A DNA stretch of 7,826 nt from JAXJYR01 sp964593515 (GTDB taxonomy: Bacteria; Bacillota_I; Bacilli_A; Erysipelotrichales; Erysipelotrichaceae): NCBI GenBank assembly GCA_964593515.1, contig CAZQJH010000079.1:1-7826 (forward strand), given 5' to 3'. Under the pieces are notes generated by a model. That model saw only the letters and a program-made list of their open reading frames with translations. It was not told where the DNA came from and ran no database searches. Shown here in pieces: positions 1-6,817 of this stretch (position 1 is its first letter; each line of letters opens with the position of its first letter). The translations under genes were made by a program, and so were the position numbers.

Positions 1-505
1 ATGTTAAATGTACCATCACAAATAATATCTCCATCGCTTGTTAGTTTTAGAGTTGTGTTATTTTGAATGTTAAATGTACAAAACTGAAATGAAAATGGCA
101 GAAACGATTGTTTTAGAGTTGTGTTATTTTGAATGTTAAATGTACAACAAGTTTTATCAAACTTACAAATGGACGGTTTTAGAGTTGTGTTATTTTGAAT
201 GTTAAATGTACTACCACAAGAAATCCAAGAAAAATACGAAGGTTTTAGAGTTGTGTTATTTTGAATGTTAAATGTACCAATCGACGGTACTTCTTATTCT
301 GTGGATAGTTTTAGAGTTGTGTTATTTTGAATGTTAAATGTACGTAATTCGTCATAATCGTGTTGATTAGTCAGTTTTAGAGTTGTGTTATTTTGAATGT
401 TAAATGTACAAAACAATGCTTACTGTAGTAAGTGGTGCCGTTTTAGAGTTGTGTTATTTTGAATGTTAAATGTACACAAGCCTAAGGTAGAGTTTAAACC
501 CTTGA

Positions 506-936
506 GTTTTAGAGTTGTGTTATTTTGAATGTTAAATGTACCCATCACCGTATTTGTTGAAGTTTACTAACGTTTTAGAGTTGTGTTATTTTGAATGTTA
601 AATGTACTCACTTACAAATTCAAATACGAAAACAAAGGTTTTAGAGTTGTGTTATTTTGAATGTTAAATGTACAGAAAGAAACGTTTGAAGAGCAGAGAA
701 TGGGTTTTAGAGTTGTGTTATTTTGAATGTTAAATGTACAGGAAAGAAAATCATGGGAAAAGCAATTAGGTTTTAGAGTTGTGTTATTTTGAATGTTAAA
801 TGTACTGATAATGTAATGAAACTTCACGTTGCTTGTTTTAGAGTTGTGTTATTTTGAATGTTAAATGTACCATGAAGAAAAGGCAACGTAATCCAATAAC
901 GTTTTAGAGTTGTGTTATTTTGAATGTTAAATGTAC
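506..936 (+). repeat. Duplicated six-spacer block, copy 1
   Basis: This segment runs from the repeat at 506 to the repeat ending at 936 and holds six spacers (starting at 542, 608, 674, 740, 806 and 871). The same six, in the same order, recur 527 bp downstream. It includes the only 29-bp spacer (806-834), which is also 29 bp in the second copy. I saw no base differences between the copies. It is followed by two spacers (937-966 and 1003-1032) that are not found after copy 2. Confidence 0.95.
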
Positions 937-1032
937 TAAAAGAATCAACAGTATATGATTTATACGGTTTTAGAGTTGTGTTATTTTGAATGTTAAATGT
1001 ACGTATAGTTCATCCACGCAATCTTCACATAG

Positions 1033-1463
1033 GTTTTAGAGTTGTGTTATTTTGAATGTTAAATGTACCCATCACCGTATTTGTTGAAGTTTACTAACGT
1101 TTTAGAGTTGTGTTATTTTGAATGTTAAATGTACTCACTTACAAATTCAAATACGAAAACAAAGGTTTTAGAGTTGTGTTATTTTGAATGTTAAATGTAC
1201 AGAAAGAAACGTTTGAAGAGCAGAGAATGGGTTTTAGAGTTGTGTTATTTTGAATGTTAAATGTACAGGAAAGAAAATCATGGGAAAAGCAATTAGGTTT
1301 TAGAGTTGTGTTATTTTGAATGTTAAATGTACTGATAATGTAATGAAACTTCACGTTGCTTGTTTTAGAGTTGTGTTATTTTGAATGTTAAATGTACCAT
1401 GAAGAAAAGGCAACGTAATCCAATAACGTTTTAGAGTTGTGTTATTTTGAATGTTAAATGTAC
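1033..1463 (+). repeat. Duplicated six-spacer block, copy 2
   Basis: This is an exact second copy of 506-936, with spacers starting at 1069, 1135, 1201, 1267, 1333 (29 bp) and 1398. The spacers before and after differ from those flanking copy 1. The arrangement is what repeat-repeat recombination would leave: a tandem duplication of eight units, of which the last two were lost or were never included. An assembly error is the other explanation. Confidence 0.95.
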
Positions 1464-2717
1464 TCCTCGGTATTACCATAAAACCACTCTAAAGTTTTAG
1501 AGTTGTGTTATTTTGAATGTTAAATGTACTTATAAACAATATCCAAACTCAACAGTTTGGTTTTAGAGTTGTGTTATTTTGAATGTTAAATGTACAGCTT
1601 GTAAAATTGCTTGAGCGATTAGACAGTTTTAGAGTTGTGTTATTTTGAATGTTAAATGTACTTTCATCAGCACCATCAACAGCGAATTTCGGTTTTAGAG
1701 TTGTGTTATTTTGAATGTTAAATGTACGTTTATCAGTAGCAATCACTACAGGAATTGGTTTTAGAGTTGTGTTATTTTGAATGTTAAATGTACAAGTAAC
1801 CACAACTCAATCAGTAACAATCGGTTTTAGAGTTGTGTTATTTTGAATGTTAAATGTACTAAAGTATCACTTCTTTGCTCTAACACTTGGTTTTAGAGTT
1901 GTGTTATTTTGAATGTTAAATGTACAAGAACCTGAAACGGAAGCAAAAGAGATGGGTTTTAGAGTTGTGTTATTTTGAATGTTAAATGTACTTTCAGCAA
2001 GCCTTTTAATTCTAGCTTGATGTTTTAGAGTTGTGTTATTTTGAATGTTAAATGTACAAAAAATGCTTTATTAGATTTTGTTGAAATGTTTTAGAGTTGT
2101 GTTATTTTGAATGTTAAATGTACAACAAATAAGGACTGGTTATGGTATTCGAGGTTTTAGAGTTGTGTTATTTTGAATGTTAAATGTACTTAAGGTATGT
2201 ACTGATGGTACATTACAAAGTTTTAGAGTTGTGTTATTTTGAATGTTAAATGTACGGATTTGAATATAATCTACTAAAACGACTGGTTTTAGAGTTGTGT
2301 TATTTTGAATGTTAAATGTACATCCGCCCCTTTTGCTATAATAATAGTGTAGTTTTAGAGTTGTGTTATTTTGAATGTTAAATGTACAAATGTGGAGCTT
2401 ATTTGAAGGACAACTTCGTTTTAGAGTTGTGTTATTTTGAATGTTAAATGTACAACAAGTAAAAGAAATCGAGAACGCATTGCGTTTTAGAGTTGTGTTA
2501 TTTTGAATGTTAAATGTACATACTAATCCAGTTAGCACTTCTAGTTTCAGTTTTAGAGTTGTGTTATTTTGAATGTTAAATGTACGAAAGGAGTGAGGAT
2601 ATGACTGACAATCAGGTTTTAGAGTTGTGTTATTTTGAATGTTAAATGTACCATTCAGTTACATCCTTGACCTCTTCGTCGGTTTTAGAGTTGTGTTATT
2701 TTGAATGTTAAATGTAC

Positions 2718-2817
2718 NNNNNNNNNNNNNNNNNNNNNNNNNNNNNNNNNNNNNNNNNNNNNNNNNNNNNNNNNNNNNNNNNNNNNNNNNNNNNNNNNNN
2801 NNNNNNNNNNNNNNNNN
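2718..2817. other. Assembly gap of 100 N inside the CRISPR array
   Basis: Exactly 100 unknown bases follow a complete repeat ending at 2717. Sequence resumes with the last two bases of a spacer (CG) before the repeat at 2820. The interval between the flanking repeats is 102 bases, which does not fit 30 plus a multiple of 66, so the gap length is nominal and an unknown number of spacers is missing. Confidence 0.98.
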
Positions 2818-3149
2818 CGGTTTTAGAGTTGTGTTATTTTGAATGTTAAATGTACTGTCTTAGCATCGTCTTGTATGCCATTCCAGTTTTAGAGTTGTGT
2901 TATTTTGAATGTTAAATGTACTGTTTCAGCAACTTTTAATGCTGTATATTTGTTTTAGAGTTGTGTTATTTTGAATGTTAAATGTACTCGACGTCGAAAC
3001 AACTGGTTTAGACCCTGGTTTTAGAGTTGTGTTATTTTGAATGTTAAATGTACGTGATTGTGGTAAGATATGATCGACTTGATGTTTTAGAGTTGTGTTA
3101 TTTTGAATGTTAAATGTACATGTTAGTGATGATGGCGATGGTAGTGTTG

Positions 3150-3183
3150 GTTTTAGAGTTGTGTTATTTTGAATGTTATGTAA
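3150..3183 (+). repeat. Degenerate terminal CRISPR repeat
   Basis: The last repeat matches the consensus for its first 29 bases (3150-3178). It then continues TGTAA in place of AATGTAC, as if two A residues were deleted and the final C changed. A worn last repeat is typical of the leader-distal end of an array and supports left-to-right polarity. Its final bases overlap the left arm of the following terminator hairpin. Confidence 0.9.
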
Positions 3184-3209
3184 AAAATCTACGTTATGTA
3201 GATTTTTTT
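3182..3209. terminator. Bidirectional hairpin terminator shared by the array and the DUF378 gene
   Basis: The left arm AAAAAATCTAC (3182-3192) pairs perfectly with GTAGATTTTTT (3198-3208) around a 5-base loop. A T-run follows on the plus strand (3203-3209), and the A-run at 3182-3187 gives a T-run on the minus strand. It can therefore stop pre-crRNA transcription from the left and the small minus-strand gene from the right. Confidence 0.85.
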
Positions 3210-3211
3210 AT

Positions 3212-3409
3212 TTAGTCTTCATTGACTAATGAATAGAAATAGATTGAGTAGATACCTGCTAGACCTACTAAGATGTAGATGATTGTTGATATAATGGATT
3301 TTACACCGAATAGTAGATCGACTAGGTTAAGATTGAATAGTCCGATAAGACCCCAGTTAAGTGATCCGATGATTACTAGGGTTAAACAGATAATATTTAG
3401 TATTTTCAT
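3212..3409 (-). CDS. DUF378-type small membrane protein
   Basis: The product has 65 residues. I recognise the DUF378 (YuzA-like) pattern: a first hydrophobic helix at about residues 4-26 containing IIGSLNWGLIGLFN, a short turn with NLVDLLFG, then a second helix at about 37-60 with IIYILVGLAGIY, and a short acidic tail. Length and two-helix layout match this family of small inner-membrane proteins, whose biochemical role is unknown. The start is set by a strong GGAGGT (3416-3421 on the complement) six bases before ATG. The gene converges on the CRISPR array, stops next to the shared terminator and is divergent from the lyase operon. I infer no functional link to CRISPR. Family confidence is high; no function can be assigned. 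Confidence 0.85.
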   Translation of the reverse strand: MKILNIICLTLVIIGSLNWGLIGLFNLNLVDLLFGVKSIISTIIYILVGLAGIYSIYFYSLVNED

Positions 3410-3441
3410 AAGATTACCTCCGGGATTAGTATATGTAAATG

Positions 3442-3489
3442 TTGTTTTCGTTATTCGGAAAAGTGTGTTATACTTTTATAGAAGTGAGG
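3442..3489 (+). promoter_or_regulatory. Probable promoter and ribosome site of the lyase-rimO operon
   Basis: An extended -10 element, TGTTATACT (3466-3474, core TATACT at 3469-3474), lies upstream of the lyase. The -35 region is poor (TTGTTTTCG around 3442-3450). The predicted transcript start near 3481 leaves only about 17 bases before the ATG at 3498, and the ribosome site AAGTGAGG (3482-3489) fills that leader. The core TTATACTTTTATA is nearly symmetrical, so it may also supply a -10 for the divergent DUF378 gene. Confidence 0.5.
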
Positions 3490-3497
3490 TATTGATT

Positions 3498-4670
3498 ATG
3501 AAGTATAATAAAGATTTTTTTGATCAAGTTATTGATCGTAATGATACATTGTCAATTAAATATGATGTAGTTAAAGATAAAGATATTATTCCAATGTGGG
3601 TTGCGGATATGGATTTTAGAACTTGTGATGAAGTTGTTGAGGCACTTACAAGATGTGCACAACATGGGATTTATGGATATAGTGATGTTAGTGATGGTTA
3701 TTTAGATGCAGTTGTTGGGTGGATGAAGAATCGTCATCATTATGAAATTGAAAAAGCATGGATTGTGCAAACTCCCGGGATTGTTTTCGCAATTAATCAT
3801 GCCTTACAAGCATTTACTAATGAAGGTGATAAAGTTATTGTAACAACACCGATTTACCATCCCTTTGTGAATACGACAACAATGTTGAATCGTAGTATTG
3901 TGAAAAGTGAAATGATTTTAGAAGATGGAGAATATCGTGTTGATTATAATGATTTTGAACAAAAGATAAAAGATAATGATGTGAAAGTATTTATCTTATG
4001 TTCACCACATAATCCACTTGGAAAAGAATATACATATGAAGAATTAGAAACCTTATTAAATATTTGTAATAAGTATAATGTTTTAGTGATTTCGGATGAA
4101 ATTCATATGGATTTTGAGTTATTTAATCATCAACATGTAATGAGTGCAACCATAAATAAAGCATATGCTCAAAATATGATTACTTGTACTTCACCAAGTA
4201 AAACATTTAATTTAGCTGGTTTACAAGTATCTAATATTATTATTGAAAATGAAGAATTACGTAATAAATTTAAAAAGCAATTAGATTTAAGTGGATTCCA
4301 TGGATTAAATGTGATGGCTTTACATGCATGTGAGAGTGCTTATCGTTATGGTAATGAATGGTTAGATGGAATGTTAGCTTATTTAGAAAATAATATTTCT
4401 TTGCTAGCTAAAGCTTTTCCATTAGATCATCCGTATGTTAAGTTAATTCCAATGCAAGCAACATATTTAGCTTGGTTAGATTGTCGTGGATTAAATTTAG
4501 ATAAAGAAGAATTAAAAACATTTATAGAAGAAAAAGTAGGTATTAAATGTAATATGGGTGATATGTTCTTTGATGGAGGAGAAGGTTTTATTCGTTTGAA
4601 TTTAGCTTGTCCTAGTAGTGTTGTGGAAAAAGCAATTTGTCGTATGCAAAAAGCCATTAATGAATTATAA
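3498..4670 (+). CDS. patB: PatB/MalY-type PLP-dependent C-S lyase (putative cystathionine beta-lyase)
   Basis: The product is a 390-residue fold-type I aminotransferase-family enzyme of the MalY/PatB branch. These cytosolic enzymes use PLP to cleave C-S bonds, classically cystathionine to homocysteine, pyruvate and ammonia, and often release sulfide from cysteine. Visible family motifs in order are PMWVADMDF near the N terminus, IYGYSD, the PIYHPF loop, CSPHNPLGK with the PLP-contacting Asn172, ISDEIH with Asp200, SPSKTFNLAGL with the Schiff-base Lys235, and FIRLNLACP with the carboxylate-binding Arg366. Length matches the family (about 385-400). I chose ATG 3498 because it follows AAGTGAGG and begins MKYNKDFF, typical of the family; an upstream in-frame extension to 3279 is antisense to the DUF378 gene and shows no family similarity. 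It is the first gene of an operon, 27 bases ahead of rimO. The exact substrate is not decided by sequence, and the symbol is a family label. Confidence 0.88.
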   Translation: MKYNKDFFDQVIDRNDTLSIKYDVVKDKDIIPMWVADMDFRTCDEVVEALTRCAQHGIYGYSDVSDGYLDAVVGWMKNRHHYEIEKAWIVQTPGIVFAINHALQAFTNEGDKVIVTTPIYHPFVNTTTMLNRSIVKSEMILEDGEYRVDYNDFEQKIKDNDVKVFILCSPHNPLGKEYTYEELETLLNICNKYNVLVISDEIHMDFELFNHQHVMSATINKAYAQNMITCTSPSKTFNLAGLQVSNIIIENEELRNKFKKQLDLSGFHGLNVMALHACESAYRYGNEWLDGMLAYLENNISLLAKAFPLDHPYVKLIPMQATYLAWLDCRGLNLDKEELKTFIEEKVGIKCNMGDMFFDGGEGFIRLNLACPSSVVEKAICRMQKAINEL

Positions 4671-4697
4671 TAGATAAGTTCAAAAGGAGAGATACTT

Positions 4698-5996
4698 ATG
4701 AAAATTGGAATGATATCTTTAGGTTGTGTTAAGAATCAAGTTGATAGTGAAAATATTATGGGAATGCTTAGAAGTGGGGGACATGAAATTGTAACTAACT
4801 TATCTCAAGCTCAAGCTATTATCATTAATACTTGTGGATTTATTCAACCAGCTAAAGAAGAAGCAATTGATACTATTTTTGAAATTGCGAAATATAAAGA
4901 AAGAAACTTAAAATACTTAATTGTAGTTGGATGTATGGCTCAACGTTATAAAGAAGTATTAGAAAGTGAAATTGATGAAATTGATGCGATTATTAAAATT
5001 GATGAATACAGTAAAATGAATGAAATTTTAGCTGATTTATTACAAGAAAAGATGGATGTACCTTATGGTAAAAGTGAACGTGTTTTATCTAGTAAACCAT
5101 GGAGTGCATATTTAAAAATAGCTGAAGGTTGTAGTAATTGTTGTACTTATTGTGCAATTCCGTTAATTAGAGGGGATCATGTAACTTATCCAATTGATCA
5201 ATTAGTTGAAGAAGCTAAACGTTTAGCAGCAAGTGGTGTTAAAGAGTTAGTATTAATTGCTCAAGATACAACTAAATACGGAAGTGAGTTAGAAAAACCT
5301 ACTACATTATTAGCTTTACTACAAGAAATTCATAAGATTGAAGAATTCCATTGGATTAGAGTTTTATATATGTATCCTGATGAAATTAGTGATGAATTAA
5401 TTGAAGGTATGGCTAAGTTAGAAAGAGTTATTCCTTATTTTGATATTCCAATGCAACATGCTAATAATCGTTTATTAACGAAAATGAATCGTCGTGGAAG
5501 TAAAGAAGATGTTTTACGTTTAGTTGATAAGATTCGTCATACATTTGAGATGCCAACTTTACGTACAACTTATATTGTAGGTTTCCCAAGTGAAAGTGAA
5601 GCTGAATTTGAAGAGTTATACAATTTTGTGGATGAAGTTAAATGGGACCGTATGGGAGCATTTACTTATTCACCAGAAGAAGATACAGTAGCTTATGATT
5701 TTGTTCAAGATGTAAGTGAAGAAGTAAAACAAGAACGTTTAGATCGTTTAATGAAATTACAAAGTGAAATTTCATTAGCTAACCATGAAAAATTAGTTGG
5801 TAAGACATTAGAAGTATTAGTTGAATCTAAAGATGGAATGAGTGGCTTATATCGTGGTCGTAGTAAAATGAGTGCTCCAGATGAAGTCGATGGATATGTT
5901 ATTTTCGCAAGTGATAAACAACTAGAATTAGGAAGTTTTGTGGATGTGCGTATTGTTGAAGCAAAAACTTATGATTTAGTTGGTGAGGCTCTTTAA
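4698..5996 (+). CDS. rimO: Ribosomal protein S12 methylthiotransferase RimO (radical SAM)
   Basis: The product has 432 residues, the usual RimO length. RimO adds a methylthio group to the beta carbon of a conserved aspartate in ribosomal protein S12, using S-adenosylmethionine and two 4Fe-4S clusters. The N-terminal domain starts with ISLGCVKNQVDSE and carries the three cluster ligands Cys10, Cys46 (NTCGF) and Cys79 (VGCMAQRY). The radical-SAM core has Cys145, Cys149 and Cys152 in EGCSNCCTYCAIP (CX3CX2C), followed by RVLYMYPDEI and TYIVGFPSE. The C terminus is a TRAM domain (about 370-432) with LYRGRSKMSAPDEVDGYV, where the GRS and APDEVDG signature favours RimO over the tRNA enzyme MiaB. The start ATG follows AAAGGAGA at a good distance. 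It lies 27 bases after the lyase gene with no visible promoter between, and one base separates its stop from the next ATG. No key residue is missing. Confidence 0.95.
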   Translation: MKIGMISLGCVKNQVDSENIMGMLRSGGHEIVTNLSQAQAIIINTCGFIQPAKEEAIDTIFEIAKYKERNLKYLIVVGCMAQRYKEVLESEIDEIDAIIKIDEYSKMNEILADLLQEKMDVPYGKSERVLSSKPWSAYLKIAEGCSNCCTYCAIPLIRGDHVTYPIDQLVEEAKRLAASGVKELVLIAQDTTKYGSELEKPTTLLALLQEIHKIEEFHWIRVLYMYPDEISDELIEGMAKLERVIPYFDIPMQHANNRLLTKMNRRGSKEDVLRLVDKIRHTFEMPTLRTTYIVGFPSESEAEFEELYNFVDEVKWDRMGAFTYSPEEDTVAYDFVQDVSEEVKQERLDRLMKLQSEISLANHEKLVGKTLEVLVESKDGMSGLYRGRSKMSAPDEVDGYVIFASDKQLELGSFVDVRIVEAKTYDLVGEAL

Positions 5997-5997
5997 T

Positions 5998-6615
5998 ATG
6001 AAAGTACTAGCCTTAAATGGAAGTCCACGCGTTAATGGAAATACTAGTATTGCTTTAAATGAAATGAAAGCAATCTTTGAAGAGCAAGGAATTGAATTTG
6101 AAGTAGTGCAAGTAGGTCATTTAGCAATCAGAGGATGTTTAGCTTGTGGTAAGTGTAGTGAATTAGGAAAGTGTGTTATCGATGATGTAGTGAATGATTT
6201 AGCTGCGAAATTTGAAGCTAGTGATGGTTTAATTGTAGCTAGTCCAGTTTATTATGCAAGTGCTAATGCAACATTAATTGCTTGTTTAGATCGTTTATTC
6301 TATAGTACTAATTTTGATAAATCGATGAAAGTAGGAGCTAGTGTGGTATGTGCCAGAAGAGGAGGATGTTCATCAACATTTGATGAATTAAATAAATACT
6401 TTACGATTTCTTCAATGCCAATTGCATCTAGTCAATACTGGAATAGTATTCATGGTCGTACTATAGGTGAAGCAACATTAGATGAAGAAGGTAAACAAAC
6501 AATGCGTACTTTAGCTCGTAATATGTCTTTCTTAATTAAAAGTATTGCTTTAGGTAAAGAAGCATATGGATTACCGCATAAAGAAAAAGGTAAATATACC
6601 CATTTTATTCGTTAA
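5998..6615 (+). CDS. Flavodoxin-fold NAD(P)H/FMN oxidoreductase with an iron-sulfur-flavoprotein cysteine motif
   Basis: The product has 205 residues. The N terminus MKVLALNGSPRVNGNT is the FMN phosphate-binding loop of the NADPH-dependent FMN reductase / flavodoxin-like family, and SPVYYASANATLIACLDRLF is the second flavin-contacting segment. Between them, GCLACGKCSELGKC gives Cys47, Cys50, Cys53 and Cys59, a CX2CX2CX5C spacing like the compact cluster motif of archaeal iron-sulfur flavoproteins (Isf), so a 4Fe-4S cluster is possible. Many bacterial relatives have similar cysteines without proof of a cluster. I chose ATG 5998 because the family's first beta strand starts there and GGTGAGG sits about ten bases upstream, inside the end of rimO. 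In-frame TTG (5980) and GTG (5983) starts would only add a few unconserved residues. One base separates it from the rimO stop, so translation is probably coupled. Its electron partner is unknown. Confidence 0.8.
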   Translation: MKVLALNGSPRVNGNTSIALNEMKAIFEEQGIEFEVVQVGHLAIRGCLACGKCSELGKCVIDDVVNDLAAKFEASDGLIVASPVYYASANATLIACLDRLFYSTNFDKSMKVGASVVCARRGGCSSTFDELNKYFTISSMPIASSQYWNSIHGRTIGEATLDEEGKQTMRTLARNMSFLIKSIALGKEAYGLPHKEKGKYTHFIR

Positions 6616-6640
6616 AAGTAGAAGTAATTCTACTTTTTTT
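6614..6640 (+). terminator. Terminator of the lyase-rimO-flavoprotein operon
   Basis: The hairpin AAAAGTAGAA (6614-6623) pairs with TTCTACTTTT (6628-6637) around a GTAA loop, and a run of seven T ends at 6640. It overlaps the stop codon of the flavoprotein gene, so the operon ends right after its third gene. Confidence 0.85.
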
Positions 6641-6644
6641 ATAT

Positions 6645-6674
6645 AAAAAAAGCTATCGAATAATCGATAGCTTT
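6645..6674 (-). terminator. Terminator of the tRNA-Lys gene
   Basis: AAAGCTATCGA (6649-6659) pairs with TCGATAGCTTT (6664-6674) around a 4-base loop. Read on the minus strand, the hairpin lies 11 bases after the tRNA CCA end and is followed by a T-run (complement of the A-run 6645-6651), as expected for a factor-independent terminator. Confidence 0.85.
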
Positions 6675-6685
6675 AATAGATTAAG

Positions 6686-6761
6686 TGGTGACTCCTTAGG
6701 GATTCGAACCCTAGACCCACTGATTAAGAGTCAGTTGCTCTGCCAACTGAGCTAAGGAGTC
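6686..6761 (-). tRNA. tRNA-Lys(CTT)
   Basis: The 76-base gene on the complement has a 7-bp acceptor stem (GACTCCT with AGGAGTC), a D arm GCTCAGTTGGCAGAGC, an anticodon stem ACTGA/TCAGT with loop CTCTTAA, a five-base variable loop, a T arm TAGGG-TTCGAAT-CCCTA, discriminator A and an encoded CCA (complement of 6686-6688). The anticodon CTT (complement of 6726-6728) reads AAG, lysine. All stems pair. It is a single-gene unit with its own promoter and terminator. Confidence 0.97.
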
Positions 6762-6780
6762 AAAATTTGATTGCTATATA

Positions 6781-6809
6781 ATTATACTCCTACAAAAATT
6801 AAAAAGCAA
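6781..6809 (-). promoter_or_regulatory. Sigma-70-type promoter of the tRNA-Lys gene
   Basis: On the minus strand, -35 TTGCTT (complement of 6804-6809) and a perfect -10 TATAAT (complement of 6781-6786) are separated by exactly 17 bases. They lie about 20 bases upstream of the mature tRNA 5' end at 6761, a standard arrangement for a stable-RNA gene. Confidence 0.85.
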
Positions 6810-6817
6810 GGTATTTT

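Larger units (their letters stand above)
1..3183 (+). CRISPR. Large type II-A-like CRISPR array (leader-distal part)
   Basis: The repeat is 36 bp, starting GTTTTAGAGTTGTG, with TTTTGAATG in the middle and AAATGTAC at the end. Repeats alternate with 30-bp spacers (66-bp period); one spacer, present twice, is 29 bp. I count 46 intact, apparently identical repeats starting at 44, 110, 176 and so on to 3084, a 13-base partial repeat at 1-13, and a degenerate last copy at 3150. There are 46 complete spacers, 40 of them distinct. The 5' end GTTTTAGAG and the central TTTTGAATG match the Streptococcus pyogenes-type Cas9 repeat class, so crRNA should be read from the plus strand with leader, tracrRNA and cas genes left of position 1. 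The degenerate final repeat at the right end supports this polarity. No cas gene, leader or anti-repeat is in the window. The type II-A assignment rests on the repeat alone. A 100-N gap interrupts the array. Confidence 0.98.

Noticed and set aside
612..2538. Minus-strand open frames inside the array encoding repeated TFNIQNNTTLKP peptides every 22 residues
   Set aside because: The 66-bp repeat-spacer period is a multiple of three, so the repeat is translated in the same frame each time. These are by-products of the CRISPR array, with no ribosome sites and spacer-derived linkers.
14..3149. Spacers targeting genes in this window (self-targeting)
   Set aside because: By eye, no spacer matches the operon, DUF378 gene, tRNA or last gene. 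A proper alignment of all spacers to the whole genome would be needed to exclude it elsewhere.
3279..3497. N-terminal extension of the lyase frame by 73 codons
   Set aside because: It is antisense to the DUF378 gene, lacks family similarity, and the ATG at 3498 has its own ribosome site and family-typical N terminus.
4427..4657. 76-codon minus-strand open frame
   Set aside because: It is the antisense shadow of the lyase C terminus, without a ribosome site or recognisable product.
5980..5997. Upstream TTG/GTG starts for the flavoprotein
   Set aside because: They overlap the end of rimO and add residues before the conserved first beta strand; ATG 5998 is better placed relative to GGTGAGG.
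6645..6761. tRNA-Lys as an integration site for a mobile element
   Set aside because: The tRNA 3' end is followed directly by its own terminator and the operon terminator. I saw no direct repeat of the tRNA end and no integrase.
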